Shown here in pieces: positions 55,509 to 63,924 of a stretch of DNA of 64,000 nucleotides. Origin of the DNA: an uncultured Odoribacter sp. (GTDB taxonomy: Bacteria; Bacteroidota; Bacteroidia; Bacteroidales; Marinifilaceae); contig CAJURM010000006.1 in assembly GCA_910589025.1 (NCBI GenBank), positions 105,030 through 169,029 of the forward strand, read 5' to 3'. The position numbers and the translations under genes are program-made. Position 1 is the first letter of the stretch. Each line of letters opens with the position of its first letter. The notes under the pieces are model-generated. The model did no database searches. It was not told the DNA's origin and saw nothing but the letters and a program-made list of their open reading frames with translations.

Positions 55509-56489
55509 TCATCCTTCCCCGTATCTTTCGCGGATTTCGTCGAAGACTTGCCAGAGAGTTTGGAGGTCGGGGGCCTGGAGCATGCGGATGCGGAGGTCGC
55601 GGAAGTGGGGCAGGCCTTTGAACATGGCTGCCATGTGGCGTCGCATGTGCAGGAGTCCCCGCACTTCGTCTATCCATTCGACGGAAAGCAAAATTTGTTC
55701 TTTTATGATGTTTATCTGTTCGGCAACAGAAAGGTCGGGCAGCAATTCACCCGTTTCGAAATAGTGTTTTATCTGCCGGAATATCCAGGGACGTCCTATC
55801 GTCGCACGTCCTATCATAACGCCGTCTACCCCGTATTTATCAAAAGCTTCTTTGGCTTTTTCCGGAGAGGTGATATCGCCGTTTCCGATAATCGGTATTT
55901 TTATCCGGGGATTATTTTTCACCTGGGCAATTGGCCCCCAATCGGCTTCACCCGTATACATTTGGGAACGGGTCCGTCCGTGTATCGCCAAGGCTTGAAT
56001 ACCGACATCCTGCAAGCGTTCGGCAATCTCCCCGACAATAATATTTTCACAGTCCCAGCCCAAACGGGTTTTGGCAGTCACCGGAATCTTCACCGCCTTC
56101 ACGATTTGCGCCGCCATTTCCACCATCAATGGAATGTCGCGCAATAATCCCGCTCCTGCTCCTTTCTGGGCTACTCGTTTCACAGGGCACCCGAAATTCA
56201 GGTCTATAAAGTCAGGCTGTACTTCCTCCACTATTTTCGCTGCTTCCACCATAGAATCGATGTAGCGCCCGTAAATTTGTATTGTCACCGGGCGTTCCAT
56301 CCCGTCAATGGTCAATTTTTTCAATGATTTGTTTACCGATCTCACCAGGGCATCAGCCGAAACAAATTCAGAATAGAGCCAATCCGCTCCGAATTTTTTA
56401 CAAAATTTCCGGAACGGAGGATTTGTTACATCTTCCATCGGTGCCAATATCAACGGCCTGTCTCCTATATTTTTTCCGGCAATTTCCAT
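55509..56489 (-). CDS. dusB: tRNA-dihydrouridine synthase
   Basis: 326 aa flavoenzyme (TIM barrel). APMEDVTNPPFRKFC at the start, NFGCPVKRV with the catalytic Cys, AIHGRTRSQMY, GNGDITSPEKA and IGRATIGRPWIF for FMN. Reduces uridines in tRNA D-loops. Best fit is the DusB branch. A -7 element on the same strand is at 56579-56586. Confidence 0.93.
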   Translation of the reverse strand: MEIAGKNIGDRPLILAPMEDVTNPPFRKFCKKFGADWLYSEFVSADALVRSVNKSLKKLTIDGMERPVTIQIYGRYIDSMVEAAKIVEEVQPDFIDLNFGCPVKRVAQKGAGAGLLRDIPLMVEMAAQIVKAVKIPVTAKTRLGWDCENIIVGEIAERLQDVGIQALAIHGRTRSQMYTGEADWGPIAQVKNNPRIKIPIIGNGDITSPEKAKEAFDKYGVDGVMIGRATIGRPWIFRQIKHYFETGELLPDLSVAEQINIIKEQILLSVEWIDEVRGLLHMRRHMAAMFKGLPHFRDLRIRMLQAPDLQTLWQVFDEIRERYGEG

Positions 56490-56578
56490 AAATCTGAAAA
56501 AAAATGATTAATCGTTAAATCCCTTCCGATTCCCATACTCCGGGTTTGATTATCGGCAATAATTCAATAAGTTTGTTG

Positions 56579-56586
56579 CAAAAATA
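56579..56586 (-). promoter_or_regulatory. -7 element for dusB
   Basis: TATTTTTG on the minus strand, exact TAnnTTTG, 90 bases ahead of the dusB start. No TTTG at -33. Confidence 0.4.
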
Positions 56587-56607
56587 GTAATAAAGGGCTT
56601 GCTGAAT

Positions 56608-57123
56608 ATGTTTCTCCTCAAACTTCTTCTTATTTTTTCATTTTTCTCCACAGCCGGAAACAGTAATGAGCTGTGGAAAAGAACAGATACTAAAGAACAT
56701 ATTTCTTTCCTGTTTCCCAATACGGTGCAATCTCTGATCCAGGAAAGCAACGGGATTGTTTCCCACATATACCAAACGAAAGACCTGACTTGTGTCTTCG
56801 GCGTGGTCTGTTCCGATTTTTCAAACAGTCCGTTAAAGATCACCGACGAAACGACACCCCTCATTTATGAACAGATGCGGCAAGCCTCCGTGGGCATGGA
56901 GTCCGCTATTCTAAAAGATGAAAAAACGGTGCCTTACGACAACATGCTCATCAAGGAAATCGAGTATTCAATTATTAAAGATAATTACGAAATGACCTAT
57001 TTCAAACGTTTTATCTTCAGAGATAATATGGTCTACCAAATTTCAATCGGAGGGAGAAGCCGCCACCGGGAATATATCCTGAAAGGCAGGGAGATTTTTT
57101 TCAATTCCATTCAGTTCAAATAA
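56608..57123 (+). CDS. secreted hypothetical protein, 171 aa
   Basis: Starts at ATG 56608 (MFLLKLLLIFSFFSTAGNS, a signal peptide); three extra codons upstream are open. Beta-rich body (HISFLFPNTVQSLIQESNGIVSHIY, YFKRFIFRDNMVYQISIGG), no family recognised. Lies directly ahead of the ECF sigma gene but its stop is followed by the sigma gene's own promoter. Confidence 0.6.
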   Translation: MFLLKLLLIFSFFSTAGNSNELWKRTDTKEHISFLFPNTVQSLIQESNGIVSHIYQTKDLTCVFGVVCSDFSNSPLKITDETTPLIYEQMRQASVGMESAILKDEKTVPYDNMLIKEIEYSIIKDNYEMTYFKRFIFRDNMVYQISIGGRSRHREYILKGREIFFNSIQFK

Positions 57124-57163
57124 GCGGTAAAACAGAAATACCGACGGCACTTTCTGTTTTATC

Positions 57164-57190
57164 TGTAACTTTTCGGTATATTCGTTCGTC
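57164..57190 (+). promoter_or_regulatory. ECF-type promoter of the sigma factor gene
   Basis: TGTAAC (57164-57169), 17 bases, CGTC (57187-57190). Twelve bases before the sigma start, consistent with autoregulation. Confidence 0.65.
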
Positions 57191-57201
57191 ACAGCAACAG
57201 G

Positions 57202-57687
57202 ATGAACCGAACAGAATATAATACGTGCGTCGACCGGTTTTCGGATAATGTGTACCGCTTTATTTTAAAAGCTTGTCACAATAAGGAGTTGGCTGAAGAT
57301 ATTGTCCAGGACAGTTTCCTCACCTTATGGGAGCATGTGCAGGAAATTACGATGGAGAAAGCCAAAGCTTTTCTTTTTACAACGTCCTACCGGAGGATGA
57401 TTGATATTTTCCGACGGGAGAAGAAAAACAGCGACATCGAACAGGTCGATTCCGATGCGGTATACAGAGAAATCAGCTGTCCGGATTTGCAGGAGATTCT
57501 GGATCGGGCTTTGTCGAAATTGCCGCCAGTACAAAAAACACTGATTCTGTTACGGGATTATGAAGATTATTCATACAAAGAGATTGCAGATATCACGTCA
57601 CTGAGCGAAAGCCAGGTGAAGGTATATATTTTCAGGGCACGGAATTACTTGAAAGAGTTTATCCGTAAACCTGATTTGATCGTTTGA
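57202..57687 (+). CDS. ECF (group 4) RNA polymerase sigma factor
   Basis: 161 aa. Region 2 at about 10-75 (FSDNVYRFILKACHNKELAEDIVQDSFLTLW) and region 4 at 105-150 (LPPVQKTLILLRDYEDYSYKEIADITSLSESQVKVYIFRARNYLKE). No extra domains. Followed 10 bases later by a one-pass membrane protein likely to be its anti-sigma factor. Its own gene carries the TGTAAC-N17-CGTC promoter also seen upstream of the barrel gene and a distant secreted protein gene. Confidence 0.92.
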   Translation: MNRTEYNTCVDRFSDNVYRFILKACHNKELAEDIVQDSFLTLWEHVQEITMEKAKAFLFTTSYRRMIDIFRREKKNSDIEQVDSDAVYREISCPDLQEILDRALSKLPPVQKTLILLRDYEDYSYKEIADITSLSESQVKVYIFRARNYLKEFIRKPDLIV

Positions 57688-57697
57688 AACCAGATAT

Positions 57698-58480
57698 ATG
57701 ATTACACTTGATAATGTTGAAATATATTTGACCGATTACGCAGACGGCGAACTTTCTCCTGCTCAAGAGAGGGAGTTAAAAGCTTTTTTGCTGCTTCATC
57801 CTGAGTTGGAGGAAAGCCTGGAAGATTGGAAGTTTGCCAAACTCACCCCTCCTGTCATCCGGTATCCTCACAAATCACAGCTCAAGCAAATGGTATCCGA
57901 AGGATCAATTCCTGGCGATGCCCCCCGTCTGATTCCGGACCTGACTGTTCGGTTTGAAAACAAAGCGGCTCTTTACCATAAAAATACTACAGTACTGTTC
58001 CTACGACGGCTCAGTGCGGCTGCTGTTTTGTTACTGCTTATCTGTTCCGCAAATATTTATTTTTACTTCCAACCACCTGCCGACTTTTCGGTCGTCGATA
58101 ATATCCGGATTCAAAAGGAAGAACCGCTCTTCCCGCGACAGTGCATGCCATCAATTCTCCACGCCAACGTGACATGTCTGCCGGAAAAACTGGCACTCCA
58201 ACGCACGCTCCCTGACGGAAAAATTCCGGACATACAAACCATAGCCCGGCAGGCACCTGTTGAAATCACGGCTGTCACTCTTCCAACTGTGACTGTTATG
58301 ACTGAAAAATTTCCGGCCATCGGTATGCCCGATTCTCCGGAAATTCTTTTGACGGAGCAAGCCAGGAACTGGAAATCATCCGACGAAAACGTCCGGTCCC
58401 GGAATATTATTGCCTCTTTTATCGACGCCGGGAAAAGTCTCGCCGATAAATTCCGAAAAGAAGAATACGCATCGCGTTAA
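57698..58480 (+). CDS. probable anti-sigma factor, single-pass membrane protein
   Basis: 260 aa. N-terminal cytoplasmic part (LTDYADGELSPAQERELKAFLLLHPELEESLEDWK) looks like the short sigma-binding helices found in Bacteroidetes anti-sigma factors but lacks the HxxxCxxC zinc motif. One membrane helix at about 105-125 (SAAAVLLLLICSANIYFYF), then ~135 periplasmic residues without recognised domain. Position right after the sigma gene is the main argument. Confidence 0.6.
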   Translation: MITLDNVEIYLTDYADGELSPAQERELKAFLLLHPELEESLEDWKFAKLTPPVIRYPHKSQLKQMVSEGSIPGDAPRLIPDLTVRFENKAALYHKNTTVLFLRRLSAAAVLLLLICSANIYFYFQPPADFSVVDNIRIQKEEPLFPRQCMPSILHANVTCLPEKLALQRTLPDGKIPDIQTIARQAPVEITAVTLPTVTVMTEKFPAIGMPDSPEILLTEQARNWKSSDENVRSRNIIASFIDAGKSLADKFRKEEYASR

Positions 58481-58486
58481 AATAAA

Positions 58487-58513
58487 TGTAACAAATCCCC
58501 GCCTCTTTCCGTC
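58487..58513 (+). promoter_or_regulatory. ECF-type promoter of the barrel gene
   Basis: TGTAAC (58487-58492), 17 bases, CGTC (58510-58513), then ATAGG as at 42185-42189. Confidence 0.65.
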
Positions 58514-58533
58514 ATAGGAAAAACGGAAGAATT

Positions 58534-59487
58534 ATGAAAACTCTACTTTTATTTATTTTTATCGTATGGGGTCTGACCGGCTGGTGTCAGTCACAGGATT
58601 CCGTCCTGATTCGCGACAACTGGTATAAACGGGATACGACCCGATTGAAACAAAGCCTGAAAGATTCGCTCAATCCGGGCAATGAAATGAGAATTATGCC
58701 CAACCACCCCCAAAATACGAAACAAGGTATCCGCATCCTTTCGGGAGAGAGTGAATTTATTCCTTCTTCGGAAAAAACGGATTCCGAGATACAAATTGCA
58801 GGCAGACGATACAAAAAAAGCCAAAATCGAAGAGATTACAACTATTTCCGGGGACATTTATGCGGAGTCCATTTCGGGTTCGTCAATCTCGCCCATACGG
58901 ATTATTCGATGTATGCTCCCGAAACAGAAGGGTTCATGGATTTAGATTATGCCAATTCTTTTGTCATGCAATTCAATTTCTGCGAGCAGAGTATCAATTT
59001 CAGTTCCCGGAATAATTTCGGTATGGTTTTAGGTTTAGGACTGGAATATCAGCGGCTGCGGTTCGACAAAAAGCATGTCTCCATCACGTTAGGGGAAAAC
59101 AACCAAGTGATACCGCGCATTTTGGATCCGGACTGGATGATCAAAAAAAATTCGTTTAAAATACTGTATCTCTCTGTCCCCGTCATGTTTGAATTGCAAA
59201 TGCCAGCCAGAAGACGCCAACGATTTTACATTGCCGCCGGTGCCATGGGTGGGGTGCGGTTACTCTCCAGGACAAAGATTATTTATCGTAATCCGGAGGG
59301 AGAGAAAAAAAGAAGCCGGAACACTGACAATTACAGTCTGATGCCGATAAAAGCAGATCTGGTTGCCAGAGTCGGATACCATTTCTGGAATGTATGGGCA
59401 AGTTACACTGTGACAGAGATGTTCCGCAATAAGAAAGGTCCCGAACTCCATCCTTATTCTATCGGTCTCGGATTTACTTTTTATTAA
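58534..59487 (+). CDS. outer-membrane beta-barrel protein
   Basis: 317 aa. Signal peptide about 1-18 (MKTLLLFIFIVWGLTGWCQ). A polar stretch to ~105 then strands rich in aromatic and Gly residues (LCGVHFGFVNLAHTDYSMY, NFGMVLGLGLEYQRLRF, FYIAAGAMGGVRLLSRT), closing with HPYSIGLGFTFY. End residue Tyr/Phe is typical of barrels. Likely product of the ECF response. Followed by a bidirectional hairpin. Confidence 0.78.
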   Translation: MKTLLLFIFIVWGLTGWCQSQDSVLIRDNWYKRDTTRLKQSLKDSLNPGNEMRIMPNHPQNTKQGIRILSGESEFIPSSEKTDSEIQIAGRRYKKSQNRRDYNYFRGHLCGVHFGFVNLAHTDYSMYAPETEGFMDLDYANSFVMQFNFCEQSINFSSRNNFGMVLGLGLEYQRLRFDKKHVSITLGENNQVIPRILDPDWMIKKNSFKILYLSVPVMFELQMPARRRQRFYIAAGAMGGVRLLSRTKIIYRNPEGEKKRSRNTDNYSLMPIKADLVARVGYHFWNVWASYTVTEMFRNKKGPELHPYSIGLGFTFY

Positions 59488-59490
59488 AAT

Positions 59491-59522
59491 AAAAAAGGTC
59501 AGAATTGCTTCTGGCCTTTTTT
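59491..59522. terminator. bidirectional terminator
   Basis: Stem AAAAAAGGTCAGAA with TTCTGGCCTTTTTT (59491-59504 with 59509-59522, one G-T pair) between the barrel gene and the convergent DAHP synthase gene. Confidence 0.88.
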
Positions 59523-59545
59523 TATGCCGATTCCTTGCTGGACTA

Positions 59546-60640
59546 TTATCCTTTCATTACACGGGTCTGTACGTCGATGGAGGCCTGGTGGATAGCTGTG
59601 AATATTTTTTCTACAAATTCGTTGTCCAATCCATGCTCTTCTCCTTTCCTGAATACTTTTTCCAGAATTTTATCCCACCGTCCGGTCTGTAATATTGTGA
59701 TGTTGTTCTGTTTTTTGTACTGTCCGATTTTTTCAGCCACTTTCATCCTGTCGGCCAAAATATCCAATAATTCATCGTCCAACTGGTCGATGCGGTTTCT
59801 CAGTTCATCAATACCTTCTTTGTATTTTACATTTTCGCTATCGATATTCCTGATAATCAATTTCTCCAGAATCTCTTTCAGTGCCGTCGGGGTCACCTGT
59901 TGAGCGGCGTCGCTCAATGCAATTTCCGGACAGATGTGGGATTCAACTATCAATCCGTCAAAGCCGAGATCCATCGCCTGTTGTGAAATTTCCTGAATAT
60001 ACTCCCTTTTTCCCGAAATGTGGCTGGGATCACAAATCATCAGCATGTCCTTGAACCGCCGTTTCACTTCAATCGGGATCTGCCATTGCGGAATATTCCT
60101 GTATTTGGCTTTTGTATAGGAGGAAAAGCCGCGGTGAATCACTCCTATTTTTTTCAGTCCGGCCATGTTCAGACGCTCTAAGGCACCAATCCAAAGTTCG
60201 ACATCCGGATTGACGGGGTTTTTCACCAAGACCGGAATGTCCGTACCTTTCAAAGCATCCGCAAGTTCCTGCATGGCAAAAGGATTTGCCGTTGTCCGGG
60301 CTCCTATCCACAACATGTCCACTCCTGCTTTCAGAGCTTCATACACGTGTTTGACGTTCGCCACTTCCGTTGCTATTTTCATTCCCAATTCCCGTTGTGC
60401 CCTTTTCATCCAAACCAATCCTTCTGCCCCCACACCTTCAAAGCAGTTCGGGCGCGTGCGGGGTTTCCAGATTCCCGCCCGCAAAACTTCCACACCTTCG
60501 TTTTTTAATGCCCGCGCCGTCTCAAAAAGCTGTTGTTCGCTTTCGGCACTGCAAGGTCCTGCTATTACCAATGGTTTTTTCATGTCGGAGAATATCCCCC
60601 ATTCGCTTGCTTTAATCAAGTCCAATTTTGTTGCTGTCAT
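59546..60640 (-). CDS. bifunctional DAHP synthase / chorismate mutase
   Basis: 364 aa. N-terminal ~260 residues are a type I-beta DAHP synthase (PLVIAGPCSAESE, GIWKPRTRPNCFEGVG, NPVNPDVELWIGALERL, ICDPSHISGKREY). The C-terminal ~90 are a type II chorismate mutase (GIDELRNRIDQLDDELLDILADRMKVAEKIGQYKKQNN). Opens the shikimate pathway and makes prephenate. Last gene of the aromatic operon, 44 bases after tyrA. Confidence 0.95.
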   Translation of the reverse strand: MTATKLDLIKASEWGIFSDMKKPLVIAGPCSAESEQQLFETARALKNEGVEVLRAGIWKPRTRPNCFEGVGAEGLVWMKRAQRELGMKIATEVANVKHVYEALKAGVDMLWIGARTTANPFAMQELADALKGTDIPVLVKNPVNPDVELWIGALERLNMAGLKKIGVIHRGFSSYTKAKYRNIPQWQIPIEVKRRFKDMLMICDPSHISGKREYIQEISQQAMDLGFDGLIVESHICPEIALSDAAQQVTPTALKEILEKLIIRNIDSENVKYKEGIDELRNRIDQLDDELLDILADRMKVAEKIGQYKKQNNITILQTGRWDKILEKVFRKGEEHGLDNEFVEKIFTAIHQASIDVQTRVMKG

Positions 60641-60684
60641 ATTATTATTGTTAGTATGTTTCCAATGAATGACGGATGCCCTCT

Positions 60685-61524
60685 TTATCGGATAATCCGT
60701 TTGATTTTATTCGCATTGTGTATCAATTCTTTCACTCCGTTTTCGTCATATTCCGCAATGTGTTTTTTAAACTCCTGCAATTTTTCGATATAGGTATCGA
60801 GCACCGTCAGCACATTTTCCTTGTTTTGCGAAAAAATCGGCGCCCACATGTCCGCATTGCTTTTTGCCAAACGGACGGTTGAAGAAAAACCACCGGAGGC
60901 CAGGTCGAAAATGTTTTTTTCGTTTTTCTCTTTTTCAAGTACCGTCAACGCCAGCGCAAAAGAGGTGATGTGTGAAATGTGCGACACATAGGCGGTATGC
61001 ACATCATGGTGGGCTGCCCGCATAAAGATGATGCGCATGTTGAGACAATCATACATTTTTTTTATCATCTCCACAGCCCGAAGGTCCGAGTCTTCTGCAT
61101 TACAAATGATTCCTGCCCGACCGTCAAAAAGTCCGGGCAAAGCCGCCCAAGGCCCTGAATATTCGGTACCCGCCATGGGATGAGAAGCAACGAAATTTTT
61201 ACGTTTCGGATGGTAGTGTACGATTTCGTTTATTTTCTCTTTGGTAGAACAAACATCCGTGACAATCTGCGTGTCGACTTTATCCAATATTTCCGGTATC
61301 AACCGTATCGCCACATTTACCGGTGTCGCCACCACAATGATGTCGCTTTGGGCCACACACTCGTCCAGCGATACGACTTCATCCACCAATCCGATTTCTA
61401 CTGCTGCCGCGGCATGAAGATGATTGTTTTCCACACCGACAATCCGGTCGGCAAACCCTCGTTTTTTCAGGTCGATGGCCATTGATCCGCCAATTAACCC
61501 GATTCCTATGATTCCCACCTGCAT
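60685..61524 (-). CDS. tyrA: prephenate dehydrogenase
   Basis: 279 aa. NAD(P)-binding GIGLIGGSMAIDLKK at residues 4-18, SHPMAGTEYSGP around the active-site His, and the C-terminal dimerisation helices. Makes the tyrosine precursor 4-hydroxyphenylpyruvate. No fused chorismate mutase or ACT domain, so feedback control probably lies elsewhere, such as the attenuator. 34 bases after the aminotransferase gene. Confidence 0.95.
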   Translation of the reverse strand: MQVGIIGIGLIGGSMAIDLKKRGFADRIVGVENNHLHAAAAVEIGLVDEVVSLDECVAQSDIIVVATPVNVAIRLIPEILDKVDTQIVTDVCSTKEKINEIVHYHPKRKNFVASHPMAGTEYSGPWAALPGLFDGRAGIICNAEDSDLRAVEMIKKMYDCLNMRIIFMRAAHHDVHTAYVSHISHITSFALALTVLEKEKNEKNIFDLASGGFSSTVRLAKSNADMWAPIFSQNKENVLTVLDTYIEKLQEFKKHIAEYDENGVKELIHNANKIKRIIR

Positions 61525-61558
61525 ATTTTCCTGCTTTTTATATTTAACACCATGACTC

Positions 61559-62737
61559 CTATTTCAGGCCCTCCGCATTCAACGCCCTTTTTATCCGTTC
61601 CAGTGCTTTTTTCAGCACGTCTTGTTTCGCACACAAAGAAATCCGGATGTATCGATCGCCGTTACTCCCGAAAATAAAACCGGGGGTAATAAATACCCGG
61701 GCTTTTTGCAGGATATCATCGCTCAGTTTTTCTCCGTTTCCCCACTCGCTTCCGATTTTCCCCCACAAGAACATGCCCCTGCTACCCGGATCATATTTCG
61801 CTCCCAGAGTATCAAAAATCTCTCCGGCGAGTGCTTTTCTTTTCCGATATTCCGCATTCAGCTGTTCATACCAAGCGGCGTCCAGTGTCAACGCTTCGGC
61901 TGCCGCTAATTGCATCGGGCGGAACATGCCGGAGTCCATGTTACTCTTCACTTTCAATACATTTGCAATCACCTCTTTGTCACCCGCAATCATACCAATG
62001 CGCCAACCAGCCATATTGTGTGCTTTACTCAGTGAGTTCAGTTCGACACAACACGTTCTGGCCCCCTCAACGCTTAAAATACTCAACTGTTCTTCATTCA
62101 GAATAAAGCTGTATGGATTGTCATTGCAAATGAGTATGCGGTGTTTCTGCCCAAATTCCACCAACCGCTTATAGAGCGCCATATCGGCACAGGCTCCCGT
62201 AGGCATGTTGGGATAATTTACCCACATCATTTTCACTCCATTCAAATCCATCGCTTCCAGGGCTTCAAAATCGGGACGCCAGCCGTTATTTTCTTTTAAA
62301 TCGAAAGGTATGATTTCCGCTTCTGCCAACAAGGTAGCCGATGAATAAGTGGGATATCCGGGATTGGGTACCAACACTTTATCTCCCCGGTTTAAAAATG
62401 CCAGCGACAGTAGCAATATTCCCTCTTTTGAGCCTGCCAATGGTTGTATTTCCGTCACCGGATCCAATGCCACATGATAATATTTTTCGTACCAAGCGGC
62501 AAAAGCCTCCCGGAGTTCCGGTATCCCTTTGTAACTCTGGTAAGCATGGTTATCCGGATTTTCCGCTCCTTGCACCAATTTTTCAACCACCTTTGAGGCG
62601 GGTGCCATGTCGGGGGATCCGATTCCCAAGTTAATCACTTTTTCTCCGGAGCGATTCATTGCTTCTATTTCCTGGAGCTTACGTGAAAAGTAGTACTCAC
62701 TGACTCCCTTGGTCCGGTTTGCTGCTTCTATAATCAT
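61559..62737 (-). CDS. class I/II aminotransferase of the aromatic operon
   Basis: 392 aa. PLP fold type I: GIGSPDMAPASKVVEKLVQGA, PLAGSKEGILLLSLAFL, NYPNMPTGACADMALY, LICNDNPYSFIL and the Schiff-base lysine in LNSLSKAHNMAGWRIG. By position between pheA and tyrA it most likely transaminates phenylpyruvate and hydroxyphenylpyruvate. Predicted substrate rests on context. Confidence 0.92.
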   Translation of the reverse strand: MIIEAANRTKGVSEYYFSRKLQEIEAMNRSGEKVINLGIGSPDMAPASKVVEKLVQGAENPDNHAYQSYKGIPELREAFAAWYEKYYHVALDPVTEIQPLAGSKEGILLLSLAFLNRGDKVLVPNPGYPTYSSATLLAEAEIIPFDLKENNGWRPDFEALEAMDLNGVKMMWVNYPNMPTGACADMALYKRLVEFGQKHRILICNDNPYSFILNEEQLSILSVEGARTCCVELNSLSKAHNMAGWRIGMIAGDKEVIANVLKVKSNMDSGMFRPMQLAAAEALTLDAAWYEQLNAEYRKRKALAGEIFDTLGAKYDPGSRGMFLWGKIGSEWGNGEKLSDDILQKARVFITPGFIFGSNGDRYIRISLCAKQDVLKKALERIKRALNAEGLK

Positions 62738-62755
62738 TTTTATGCGTTTAATAGT

Positions 62756-63577
62756 TCAATGACAACTTTTATATTCTCCCATAATCTGCAAGTCCTCCAT
62801 CAACGGCTGTACGGCATTCATGCCTTCCCGGTAGTGTGCATAATCCTCAAATTTGAGATCGACATAAAAAAAATACTGCCATTCTTTTCCGGGTATGGGC
62901 AAGGACTGTATTTTAGTCAGATTCAGGTCATAATAGGAGAATACGGAAAGGATTTGTGCCAGCCGCCCGGTGCGGTGCGGAATGGTAAAACAGACCGATG
63001 CTTTGTCAATGTCCTGTTCGGCTACCGTCAACTGATCGTCTAAAATGAGAAAACGGGTGAAATTCTGTTTGTGGGTTTCGATGCTTTCCTCCAGAATCTC
63101 CAACCTGAACAGTTCTGCCGCCAGCACGGAGGCAATGGCTCCTACCTGTTTCTGTCCAAAGCGGGCAATATCGGCAGCACTCTTGGCCGTATCTTCGGAT
63201 TCAATCAGACGGATGTGGGGATAGCGCTTAAAAAATTCCCGGGTCTGCGCTATCGCCATGTAATGGGAATGCACTTCGCGAAGGTCTTCTATCCGCTGTC
63301 CCGGCAGTGCCATCAGGTTTTGCTGTATCCGCAGGAAAACTTCCCCTTTGATTTTCTTTTCGTATTTATGCAACAGCGAATAGTTGGGCAGCAGTCCTCC
63401 CGCCACTGTGTTTTCGATAGCCATTACAGCTGCATCGGCGTTCCGCTCATTCATGCCGGTAAACAATTCTTCAAAATTCAGACATTCCAATACATCAATG
63501 TCATCCCCGTAATAGAGGCGGGCTGCCTGTTCGTGAAAACACCCGTGTACTCCCTGAATCGCAATTTTTTTCTTCAT
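62756..63577 (-). CDS. pheA: prephenate dehydratase
   Basis: 273 aa. PDT domain 1-~180 (IAIQGVHGCFHEQAARLYYG, ADAAVMAIENTVAGG, HSHYMAIAQ, SEDTAKSAADIA). ACT domain from ~195 (TGRLAQILSVFSYYDLNLTKIQSLPIPG); the usual ESRP phenylalanine-binding motif reads QSLP, as in other Bacteroidales, so feedback inhibition by Phe may be weak. First structural gene of the operon, about 230 bases downstream of a Phe/Tyr leader peptide. Confidence 0.95.
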   Translation of the reverse strand: MKKKIAIQGVHGCFHEQAARLYYGDDIDVLECLNFEELFTGMNERNADAAVMAIENTVAGGLLPNYSLLHKYEKKIKGEVFLRIQQNLMALPGQRIEDLREVHSHYMAIAQTREFFKRYPHIRLIESEDTAKSAADIARFGQKQVGAIASVLAAELFRLEILEESIETHKQNFTRFLILDDQLTVAEQDIDKASVCFTIPHRTGRLAQILSVFSYYDLNLTKIQSLPIPGKEWQYFFYVDLKFEDYAHYREGMNAVQPLMEDLQIMGEYKSCH

Positions 63578-63593
63578 CTCATTTCATTAATAA

Positions 63594-63616
63594 ACCCCCG
63601 GTGTGGTGCCGGGGGT
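63594..63616 (-). promoter_or_regulatory. second leader hairpin, next to the pheA start
   Basis: 8-bp stem ACCCCCGG/CCGGGGGT with a 7-base loop, 17 bases ahead of pheA on the minus strand; followed by TTTATTAATG. Could terminate weakly or cap translation. Confidence 0.5.
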
Positions 63617-63741
63617 CTGGATTATCTCATTTCTTCATGACAAAACAACACATCGCACCCGGCTTCTTTTTTAAGAAAAAAAGAAGTAATAATACCGGTT
63701 GCTAAATCGAAAAAACGTCCTCATGTGTCTGAAATAAAAAA

Positions 63742-63760
63742 GCCCTGAAAAATTCAGGGC
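63742..63760 (-). terminator. attenuator terminator of the aromatic operon
   Basis: 8-bp stem (63742-63749 with 63753-63760), 3-base loop, then a U-tract on the minus strand (63735-63741). It lies between the leader peptide and pheA. The arm 63756-63763 can instead pair with 63798-63806 at the end of the leader gene (7 of 8 pairs), giving an antiterminator. Confidence 0.75.
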
Positions 63761-63804
63761 CTTCGTTCTATATTTGTGCGTTAATACATCCAATAAAAAG
63801 CCCC

Positions 63805-63867
63805 TTACTTCTTGCCGAAAAAGTAATAATAATAAAAAAAGTCAGCAAAAGAAAGAGTCTTTATCAT
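63805..63867 (-). CDS. Phe/Tyr leader peptide of the aromatic operon
   Basis: 20 aa, ATG 63867 to TAA 63805. The core is Phe-Phe-Tyr-Tyr-Tyr-Tyr-Phe-Phe at residues 10-17, plus Phe7: nine aromatic residues of twenty. A terminator follows 45 bases on, and a good promoter stands 26 bases ahead. This is the classic arrangement for transcription attenuation by charged tRNA-Phe/Tyr levels. Confidence 0.85.
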   Translation of the reverse strand: MIKTLSFADFFYYYYFFGKK

Positions 63868-63892
63868 CGCTTTGTGCTTTGTTTTAACGGTT

Positions 63893-63924
63893 CAAAAATA
63901 CAAACATTTCTCAAGAACGACAAA
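63893..63924 (-). promoter_or_regulatory. promoter of the aromatic operon
   Basis: On the minus strand TTTG (63924-63921), 20 bases, TATTTTTG (63900-63893). Both elements exact. Predicted start is near 63886, giving a leader of about 310 bases before pheA. Confidence 0.7.
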
